From Clostridia bacterium (lineage in GTDB: Bacteria > Bacillota > Clostridia > Lachnospirales > CAG-274), in NCBI GenBank assembly GCA_030536675.1, contig JAUNPM010000100.1, positions 1-6,235 on the forward strand: DNA of 6,235 bases, in the 5' to 3' direction. Positions 1 through 4,466 of this stretch are shown here, piece by piece. Positions within the stretch are counted from its first letter, which is position 1. Every line of letters begins with the position of its first letter. The notes beneath the pieces were generated by a model. The model saw only the letters and a program-made list of their open reading frames with translations. It had not been told where the DNA came from and searched no databases. A program made the translations under genes and the position numbers.

Positions 1-241
1 GGGCTTTCCCATATGGTGGTATGTTGCGCCTACAATAATCAATACATTTTTGGAAGGCTATGATTTTACGGGTAAAAAAATCGTGTTGTTTGCAACATCC
101 GGAGGAAGCGGATTTGGCAAAACCGTTGAAAATTTAAAGGGAAGCGTATCAGATAAAGCAATTATTAGTGAAGGAAGAATGTTAAACGGAGCATTAAGTA
201 TAAATGAATTAAAGGCTTGGGCGGAAGGCTTTACAGCTTAA
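1..241 (+). CDS. Flavodoxin, C-terminal part (5' end outside window)
   Basis: The gene is cut by the left edge; 79 codons are visible in the frame starting at base 2, ending in TAA at 239-241. Flavodoxins are small soluble FMN proteins that carry electrons at low potential, often replacing ferredoxin. Visible residues 1-7 read GFPIWWY, the typical flavodoxin loop whose aromatic residues lie beside the flavin. Residues around 35-42 (ATSGGSGFG) form the second FMN-binding loop after a beta-strand (KKIVLFA), and the tail ends in a short helix. This arrangement resembles the short clostridial flavodoxin class (Pfam Flavodoxin_4 type). Roughly the first half of the protein is missing from the window. 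The TTG at base 50 lies within the conserved fold and is not a start. A strong terminator follows, so this is the last gene of its transcription unit. Its physiological partner cannot be told from here. Confidence 0.9.
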   Translation, partial: GFPIWWYVAPTIINTFLEGYDFTGKKIVLFATSGGSGFGKTVENLKGSVSDKAIISEGRMLNGALSINELKAWAEGFTA

Positions 242-252
242 TAATTTAAAAG

Positions 253-310
253 AGCGCATTGTATTTTCTGAAATTATTTAAGTGAAACGGAAAATACAAT
301 GTGCTTTTTT
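253..310 (+). terminator. Rho-independent terminator after flavodoxin
   Basis: A 16-bp stem pairs 253-268 with 290-305 (AGCGCATTGTATTTTC against its complement, one G-T wobble), with a 21-nt loop. A run of six T follows at 305-310. It begins 12 nt after the flavodoxin stop codon and separates that gene from holA. Confidence 0.88.
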
Positions 311-338
311 ACGCATATGTTTGAGTGTAATATATTTA

Positions 339-367
339 TTGTTTTAAAGTGAAAGTTGTGTTATACT
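339..367 (+). promoter_or_regulatory. Predicted sigma-A promoter of holA
   Basis: TTGTTT at 339-344 (-35, 3 of 6 consensus bases) and TATACT at 362-367 (-10, 5 of 6) are separated by 17 bp. The predicted transcription start is near 374. That leaves about 20 nt of leader before the TTG at 395 but only about 6 nt before the GTG at 380, which bears on the choice of start codon. Confidence 0.55.
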
Positions 368-384
368 TAAGCAAATAAGGTGAG

Positions 385-391
385 AGGTGAG
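385..391 (+). promoter_or_regulatory. Ribosome binding site that decides the holA start
   Basis: AGGTGAG lies 3 nt (5 nt from the AGGTG core) before the TTG at 395. The alternative in-frame GTG at 380 has no Shine-Dalgarno-like sequence upstream, only AT-rich bases. The site falls inside the reading frame if GTG 380 is used, which argues for TTG 395. Confidence 0.55.
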
Positions 392-394
392 AGT

Positions 395-1378
395 TTGAAG
401 GAGATAGAAAAGGATATTGAAAGCAGGAATTTTAAAAAGGCATATTTAATATATGGTGAAGAGGATTATCTTATAAAAAGATACACAGAGCTTTTGAAAA
501 AAAATGTTCCCGATGAGGCAAATGCCGTAATGAATACAGACGTGTTTGAAGGTATTGGATACAGTGCCGAGAAAATAGGAGCGGCAGGGGATACAGCGCC
601 TTTTTTCAGTGAGTACAGGCTTATTGTTGTTTCAAATTCAGGGCTTTTTAAGGAAGGGCGCAAGGCTGACACCGGGGAAATGGCTGAAATTGTAAAAAAT
701 ATACCTGACGGGTGTGTTTATTTGTTTACAAATGAGAAGGTTGACAAAAGAAATTCTTTATACAAGGCTGTAAAAAAAGTGGGTTATTGCTGTGAAATAA
801 ACTACAGGAAAAGTGATGAGCTTATAAGCTGGGTAAAAGAAAAATCCGGGAACAGGCTTGAGGGAAGTACGGCAGCCTATTTTGTGAGAAACATAGGAAC
901 GGATATGACCCACTTGGCTGTTGAATTGGACAAGCTGACAGCTTATGCGGGAAATAATAAAATTACAAACAGGGATATTGACATTGCCTGCACAAAATCT
1001 GCGGAAGTGAACATATTTAATATGGTGGCTGCCATAGGTATGAAAAATACGGAAAAGGCCCTTGAAATATATAATAATATGATATTTGAGGGTGAGGAGC
1101 CAATAGGCATACTGTCTATGATAGCAAGACAATTCAGACTTATGCTGCAGTGCGGATATTTGCAGGTCAAGTATAAATACAATGCCAAACAGATAAGTGC
1201 GGAATTAAAGCAAAGGGAGTTTGTTGTTTCGAGCTGTCTTAATCAGGCTAAAAATTTTAAAATAAGCGTTTTAATGAAAGCAATAGAGGACTGTGCACAG
1301 TGTGATACAAATATCAAGTCGGGAATAATTGCGCCTAAATTGGGGGTAGAGCTTATTATTCTAAGATACAGTAAATAA
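395..1378 (+). CDS. holA: DNA polymerase III subunit delta (HolA)
   Basis: HolA is the clamp-loader subunit that opens the beta sliding clamp. It works in the cytoplasm with tau/gamma and delta-prime in the replisome. From the TTG at 395 the protein has 327 residues, a normal length for the family. The N-terminal domain carries YGEEDYL at 20-26, the degenerate nucleotide-site region typical of delta. The family-typical stretches follow: APFFSEYRLIVV (68-79), EKVDKRNSLYK (114-124), and DMTHLAVELDKLTAY (170-184), the helix leading into domain II. The C-terminal helical collar domain includes IFNMVAAIG (207-215), the EEPIGILSMIARQFRLML segment (234-251) and the closing KLGVELIILRY (315-325). A GTG at 380 would add five residues (MRGES), but it has no good ribosome binding site and lies almost on the predicted transcription start. 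No terminator follows, so some transcripts may read into the Rrf2 gene. Usual neighbours such as comEC or rpsT are not seen in this window. Confidence 0.93.
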   Translation: MKEIEKDIESRNFKKAYLIYGEEDYLIKRYTELLKKNVPDEANAVMNTDVFEGIGYSAEKIGAAGDTAPFFSEYRLIVVSNSGLFKEGRKADTGEMAEIVKNIPDGCVYLFTNEKVDKRNSLYKAVKKVGYCCEINYRKSDELISWVKEKSGNRLEGSTAAYFVRNIGTDMTHLAVELDKLTAYAGNNKITNRDIDIACTKSAEVNIFNMVAAIGMKNTEKALEIYNNMIFEGEEPIGILSMIARQFRLMLQCGYLQVKYKYNAKQISAELKQREFVVSSCLNQAKNFKISVLMKAIEDCAQCDTNIKSGIIAPKLGVELIILRYSK

Positions 1379-1381
1379 AAT

Positions 1382-1410
1382 TTGACAAATTAATAAAATA
1401 AGGGTATAAT
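1382..1410 (+). promoter_or_regulatory. Consensus sigma-A promoter of the Rrf2 regulator
   Basis: TTGACA at 1382-1387 and TATAAT at 1405-1410 both match consensus perfectly, with a 17-bp spacer. It starts 4 nt after the holA stop codon. The predicted transcription start is near 1417, giving a leader of about 46 nt. A promoter this strong on a regulator gene suggests that repression holds it down. Confidence 0.85.
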
Positions 1411-1425
1411 CATAGTATGTATATA
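1405..1425 (+). promoter_or_regulatory. Candidate operator: imperfect palindrome over the -10 and start site
   Basis: The 21-bp sequence has the form TATA-NN-CATA-G-TATG-NN-TATA. Eight of ten base pairs are symmetric around the G at 1415. It covers the -10 box and the predicted transcription start. This size and position fit an Rrf2-family dimer site and autorepression, but AT-rich DNA gives weak palindromes by chance, so the role is inferred. Confidence 0.4.
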
Positions 1426-1462
1426 GGATTACAGAATTTTGTTTGTTATAATGAGGTGTAGT

Positions 1463-1900
1463 ATGAAAATTTCGACTAAAGGAAGATATGCTTTAAGATT
1501 AATGCTTGATCTTGCCATTAATAATACAGGTGAATTTATACCCCTTAAAACCGTAAGCGAAAGACAGGATATATCGGTAAAGTATCTTGAACAGATAATT
1601 ACTGTGCTTGTGAAAGCGGGGTTTGTAAAAGGACTGAGAGGTTCAAAGGGCGGCTATAAGCTGGCTAAAAAGCCTGAGGATTATACGGTAGGTATGATAT
1701 TAAGACTGACGGAGGGAAGTCTTGCGCCTGTTGCCTGCCTTGAGGACAGTGTGAATACCTGTGAAAGGGCTAATGACTGCATTACTCTTGAGCTTTGGAG
1801 GGACTTGTACAATGCTATTAATAATGTTGTGGATAATATAACATTGGCTGACCTTATTGAAAGGTACAATGATAAAATAGGAAATGATTATTCAATATAA
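1463..1900 (+). CDS. Rrf2 family transcriptional regulator, IscR-like
   Basis: This is a 145-residue DNA-binding regulator of the Rrf2 family (IscR, CymR, NsrR relatives). The start ATG at 1463 follows GAGGTG at 1453-1458 and gives the canonical N-terminus MKISTKGRYALRLM; an upstream TTG at 1439 would add eight non-family residues. The winged helix-turn-helix spans about residues 1-70, with the recognition region (ISVKYLEQI, 37-45) and the wing (RGSKGGYKLA, 59-68). Three cysteines, C92, C100 and C106, lie in the loop after the long helix, in a C-x7-C-x5-C spacing. E. coli IscR binds a [2Fe-2S] cluster through C92, C98 and C104, so Fe-S sensing is likely here. The final helix (residues 108-125) should form the dimer. 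Clostridial IscR genes usually precede iscS/nifS and iscU, but here a terminator and a convergent gene follow at once, so the gene is monocistronic. Its targets are unknown; a cysteine-metabolism (CymR-like) role is less likely because CymR lacks the cysteine triad. Confidence 0.88.
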   Translation: MKISTKGRYALRLMLDLAINNTGEFIPLKTVSERQDISVKYLEQIITVLVKAGFVKGLRGSKGGYKLAKKPEDYTVGMILRLTEGSLAPVACLEDSVNTCERANDCITLELWRDLYNAINNVVDNITLADLIERYNDKIGNDYSI

Positions 1901-1906
1901 AAAAGG

Positions 1907-1947
1907 GATCCCGCATATTTTAAGCCGAAAATATGCGGGATCTTTTT
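1907..1947 (+). terminator. Bidirectional terminator between the Rrf2 gene and GH28
   Basis: A perfect 15-bp stem pairs 1907-1921 with 1928-1942 (GATCCCGCATATTTT and complement) around a 6-nt loop. Five T follow on the plus strand at 1943-1947. On the opposite strand the A run at about 1898-1905 provides the T tail, so the hairpin can end both the Rrf2 gene (plus) and the AEC-GH28 operon (minus). Confidence 0.92.
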
Positions 1948-1954
1948 GTATGAA

Positions 1955-2986
1955 TTAATCAACATTAATATTTTCAAATTTAAAATTAGAAAATACAGGG
2001 GCTTTGTCTGAAACGGGTACAGCTGTACTGGAACCGTAATTTGTTGTTACCTGAATGTCGTCAAGTTCAATATTTGACATTTTTATATTTTTAAAAGTAA
2101 CGTCTTTAACATATCCTCCTCTGCCTTTCATTGATTTTATACGTATACCTCTTTCGGTATTTGATATTATGCAGTTATGAGCATATATATTTTGTACTCC
2201 TCCCGACATTCCGCTGCCTATGGCTATGGCTGCGTGACCGCCTTTAAATGTGCAGTTTTTTATTTCAACATTTTGGCAGGGGCGGTTTACCCTCCAGCCG
2301 TCTTCATTTAAGCCTGAATTAATGGCAATGCAGTCATCACCCGTATCAAAGGTACAATTTTCAATAAGTACATTATTGCAGGAATCGGGATTTAATCCGT
2401 CTGTATTTGGTCCCTGTGTCAAAACCGTAAGATTTTGTGCCGTAACGTTTTCGCAATAAACAGGGTGTATTGTCCATTGAGGTCCGTTTTTAATTGTAAA
2501 ATCTTTAAATGTAATATTTTTACAGTTTATAAATTGTATAAACGAAGGGCGAAGAGCAGCTTCTTCAGTGGCGAATACTCTGTCTTTTGGTAATATTCCT
2601 TCACTTTGAGCACGGCACAATTTTGTGGCTGCATCACCTTGGAGCTTTTTCCAGTGCCACCATACCTGTCCCATACCGTCAATGGATCCTTTGCCGCATA
2701 TTTTGATGTTTTCACAGTTATGGGCATAAATAAAGGGGGAATAATTGTAACATTCAACACCCTCCCAGCGTGTAAAAACAGGGGGAAGGTAGTCATTAAA
2801 ATCAGTGCTGAACTTAAGCAGGGCATTTTCTTCTATGTGAAGAGTTACATTGCTTTTTAAATGTATGGCTGATGTCAGCTGTTCACCTTTTGTTATTACA
2901 ACTGTTCCGCCTTCCTTTGGAAGTGAATCTACGGCATTTTGGACTGCTTTAATATTGTTTTTGTCATTTACATATATTGTGTTCAT
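1955..2986 (-). CDS. Glycoside hydrolase family 28 (polygalacturonase-like), short cytoplasmic form
   Basis: GH28 enzymes cleave galacturonic acid linkages in pectin by an inverting mechanism on a right-handed beta-helix. The 343-residue protein has all the family's catalytic landmarks: NTDG at 194-197 (D196), GDD at 216-218 (D217, D218), GGH at 249-251 (H251) and RIK at 282-284. The 21-residue spacing from D196 to D217 is the same as D180 to D201 in Aspergillus niger polygalacturonase II. Repeated coils such as CENIKICGKG, CKNITFKDFTI and CNNVLIENCTF show the beta-helix. There is no signal peptide, so it likely acts inside the cell on imported oligosaccharides, probably as an exo-enzyme. It is short for a bacterial GH28: the N-terminal extra domain common in clostridial homologues is absent and the chain ends at FENINVD, where homologues usually continue for further coils. 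It is the second gene of an operon, 12 nt after the AEC transporter, with AAGGAG at 2995-3000. The exact substrate (homogalacturonan or rhamnogalacturonan fragments) cannot be told. Confidence 0.88.
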   Translation of the reverse strand: MNTIYVNDKNNIKAVQNAVDSLPKEGGTVVITKGEQLTSAIHLKSNVTLHIEENALLKFSTDFNDYLPPVFTRWEGVECYNYSPFIYAHNCENIKICGKGSIDGMGQVWWHWKKLQGDAATKLCRAQSEGILPKDRVFATEEAALRPSFIQFINCKNITFKDFTIKNGPQWTIHPVYCENVTAQNLTVLTQGPNTDGLNPDSCNNVLIENCTFDTGDDCIAINSGLNEDGWRVNRPCQNVEIKNCTFKGGHAAIAIGSGMSGGVQNIYAHNCIISNTERGIRIKSMKGRGGYVKDVTFKNIKMSNIELDDIQVTTNYGSSTAVPVSDKAPVFSNFKFENINVD

Positions 2987-2994
2987 AAATTGAT

Positions 2995-3000
2995 CTCCTT
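2995..3000 (-). promoter_or_regulatory. GH28 ribosome binding site overlapping the AEC stop codon
   Basis: AAGGAG on the minus strand, 8 nt before the GH28 ATG. Its two A residues are also the last bases of the transporter's TAA stop (2999-3001). This arrangement suggests translational coupling of the two genes. Confidence 0.8.
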
Positions 3001-3925
3001 ATATAACCGATGTAATAAGATAAGCAAAAAGAGGAAGTGTGATTATGCTTAAAAACGTTGTTATGACTACTGTGCCTGCTGCCAGATTTTCGTCATAATT
3101 AAATTGCACCGCAAATACAGATGTAATTGCCGCACTGGGGCAGGCTTCAAGAAGAAGCACTATATTTGCTACTGTTCCTCTTATATTTAAAATATAAAAA
3201 ACAAAAAGACATACAAGAGGAATAAGGAACATACGCACTCCCACAACAAAGAATAACAATTTGTTTTTAATAAGTTTTTTAAAGCTGCTGTTGGCAATAA
3301 GTATTCCCGTGATTATCATTGAGAGAGGAGTATTCATATTTCCAATATAGCTTAAGGGCTGTTGTATTATTTTAGGAACAGGTATTCTGAAAATAAATAT
3401 TACAAGACCTATTATTACTGATATTATAACGGGAGTTGTGCAAATGGTGTGAATAATTTCCCTTGCATTGGTTTTGCCGCTTACCATACCAAAGCCTATT
3501 GTCCATAGAAAAATATTAAATACAGTAACATATGCACTTGCATATATTAATCCTTCTTCTCCGAAAAGTGCCTGAATAAGAGGGAAGCCCATATATGCGG
3601 CATTTGAAAAAATACAGGCAAATTTGGCTATGGGTGCATTTTTGTCTTTTAATTTAAAAGAAGCAATAAGGGTTATGGCAAGTCCCAGAATGATAAATAC
3701 AATACTTAGCATAAATGCACTAATTAAATTGTTAAAAATTCTTTCGTTAAATTCTGTTATGTAAGAATTGATTATCATTGCGGGAACTATTAAATAAATA
3801 AGCAGATCGGAAAATGCTTTTTTATACTCTGCTTTTATTGCACCTGCCTTAACGCAGACAAAGCCTGCAAAAATAAGTAAAAAAAGTACAAGAACCTGTT
3901 GTGTTGTTATAATTGCGAGTTCCAA
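2999..3925 (-). CDS. AEC family (auxin efflux carrier-like) membrane transporter
   Basis: This is a 308-residue integral membrane protein of the AEC family (Pfam Mem_trans), a group of secondary transporters that includes plant PIN proteins and bacterial organic-acid carriers. About ten hydrophobic segments are visible, in two five-helix halves split by a polar stretch near residues 149-160 (SGKTNAREIIHT). Family features include LIVPAMIINSY (45-55), FSNAAYMGFPL (106-116; the conserved broken helix with N108, G113 and P115), NMNTPLSMIITG (196-207), and the C-terminal LLEACPSAAITSVFA (258-272) with YDENLAAGTVV (277-287). The start is a TTG at 3925, supported by GGAGGT at 3932-3937 with 6-nt spacing. 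It is the first gene of an operon with GH28, from a promoter at 3986-4014. The pairing suggests a substrate linked to pectin breakdown, such as a uronate or other organic acid, but sequence alone does not show substrate or direction of transport. Confidence 0.88.
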   Translation of the reverse strand: MELAIITTQQVLVLFLLIFAGFVCVKAGAIKAEYKKAFSDLLIYLIVPAMIINSYITEFNERIFNNLISAFMLSIVFIILGLAITLIASFKLKDKNAPIAKFACIFSNAAYMGFPLIQALFGEEGLIYASAYVTVFNIFLWTIGFGMVSGKTNAREIIHTICTTPVIISVIIGLVIFIFRIPVPKIIQQPLSYIGNMNTPLSMIITGILIANSSFKKLIKNKLLFFVVGVRMFLIPLVCLFVFYILNIRGTVANIVLLLEACPSAAITSVFAVQFNYDENLAAGTVVITTFLSIITLPLFAYLITSVI

Positions 3926-3931
3926 AGTAAA

Positions 3932-3937
3932 ACCTCC
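3932..3937 (-). promoter_or_regulatory. Ribosome binding site supporting the TTG start of the AEC gene
   Basis: GGAGGT on the minus strand, 6 nt before the TTG at 3925-3923. This is the strongest Shine-Dalgarno sequence near the 5' end of the frame and supports the non-ATG start. Confidence 0.75.
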
Positions 3938-3958
3938 GTTTATATAATAATTATAATG

Positions 3959-3975
3959 ACTGTTAATGTTACAGT
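3959..3975 (-). promoter_or_regulatory. Candidate operator: ACTGT-N7-ACAGT dyad at the AEC-GH28 promoter
   Basis: A 17-bp inverted repeat with perfect 5-bp arms centred on 3967. It lies about 4 to 20 nt downstream of the predicted transcription start of the AEC-GH28 operon. A repressor bound here would block transcription, which would fit sugar-acid induction. The protein that might bind is not encoded in the window, and short arms in AT-rich DNA can arise by chance. Confidence 0.35.
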
Positions 3976-3985
3976 GTATGAAGGA

Positions 3986-4014
3986 ATTATAGCAAAAAAA
4001 ATTATGTAATTCAA
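3986..4014 (-). promoter_or_regulatory. Predicted sigma-A promoter of the AEC-GH28 operon
   Basis: On the minus strand TTGAAT (plus positions 4009-4014, 4 of 6 consensus bases) and TATAAT (3986-3991, perfect) are separated by 17 bp. The transcription start is predicted near 3979, giving a leader of about 54 nt to the AEC start codon. Confidence 0.7.
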
Positions 4015-4130
4015 TGTGATTTTTATATGTATAACAAATGTTTTACAGTTTTTTTAATATAAAATGCTTTTGGGTATATATTAAATCAAAGAGGGCAAAT
4101 TAATATTGTTATCGTAATAAATTCAGCTAT

Positions 4131-4136
4131 GGAGGT
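4131..4136 (+). promoter_or_regulatory. Ribosome binding site that fixes the spoVS start
   Basis: GGAGGT lies 7 nt before the ATG at 4144. The upstream in-frame ATG at 4129 overlaps this site and cannot use it, so 4144 is the likely start. Confidence 0.85.
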
Positions 4137-4143
4137 ATTTGAA

Positions 4144-4404
4144 ATGGAAATGTTAAAGGTTTCAGCAAACTCTCAGCCAAAATCAGTGGCGGGAGCAATT
4201 GCGGCAATTTTAAGAAATAACGATGATGTGGAAATTCAGACTATCGGAGCGGGGGCAGTAAATCAGGCGGTAAAGGCTGTTGCTATTGCAAGGGGATATG
4301 TTGCCCCAAACGGTATCGACGTTGCCTGTGTGCCTGCTTTTACTCAATCGGAAATAGGCGGAGATATTAAAACGGGCATCAAGCTGGAGATAGTAAGGAA
4401 ATAG
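4144..4404 (+). CDS. spoVS: Stage V sporulation protein S (SpoVS)
   Basis: From the ATG at 4144 the product is 86 residues, the same length as Bacillus subtilis SpoVS. The N-terminus MEMLKVSANSQPKSVAGAI closely follows the Bacillus protein (MEILKVSAKSSPNSVAGAL, recalled from knowledge). The conserved core IGAGAVNQAVKAVAIARGYVAP (residues about 35-56) and the later VPAFTQSEIGGD are diagnostic of this small Alba-like alpha/beta fold. In Bacillus, SpoVS affects progress through sporulation stage V (coat and heat resistance), septation and cell lysis; nucleic-acid binding has been suggested but its mechanism is unclear. The protein is soluble, with no signal or membrane segment. The gene stands alone: a divergent operon lies upstream and a terminator plus convergent ligA downstream. 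The preceding AT-rich intergenic region should hold its promoter, but I could not find a good sigma-A or sigma-H match. Its presence is the main sign that the host forms spores. Confidence 0.95.
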   Translation: MEMLKVSANSQPKSVAGAIAAILRNNDDVEIQTIGAGAVNQAVKAVAIARGYVAPNGIDVACVPAFTQSEIGGDIKTGIKLEIVRK

Positions 4405-4429
4405 CCGAAAGTATTTTGATTTATATATA

Positions 4430-4464
4430 AAACAGGTTCAAGACCTATTGCCTTGAACCTGTTT
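4430..4464 (+). terminator. Shared convergent terminator between spoVS and ligA
   Basis: A perfect 13-bp stem pairs 4430-4442 with 4452-4464 (AAACAGGTTCAAG and complement) around a 9-nt loop. It starts 25 nt after the spoVS stop and 2 nt after the ligA stop. Its T tails are short: TTT then AATTAATTT on the plus strand, and TTTTATATATAA on the minus strand. It is therefore a weaker bidirectional terminator than the one at 1907. Confidence 0.78.
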
Positions 4465-4466
4465 AA

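Noticed and set aside
50..52. TTG as the start of a 63-residue protein
   Set aside because: The codons before it encode GFPIWWY and following residues, conserved in flavodoxin, so this is an internal codon of a gene cut by the window edge.
758..1132. A 124-codon minus-strand frame opposite holA
   Set aside because: It lies wholly antisense to a conserved gene, its composition is that of a shadow frame, and no start signal is visible.
1447..1452. A second TATAAT just before the Rrf2 start codon
   Set aside because: No -35 box sits at a suitable distance (TAGGAT at 17 bp), and it lies only about 10 nt from the ATG, while a perfect promoter is present at 1382-1410.
4091..4118. Possible sigma-H promoter ahead of spoVS
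   Set aside because: The -35-like GAGGGCAAAT is imperfect and no GAAT-type -10 follows at the right spacing, so it is not annotated as a promoter.
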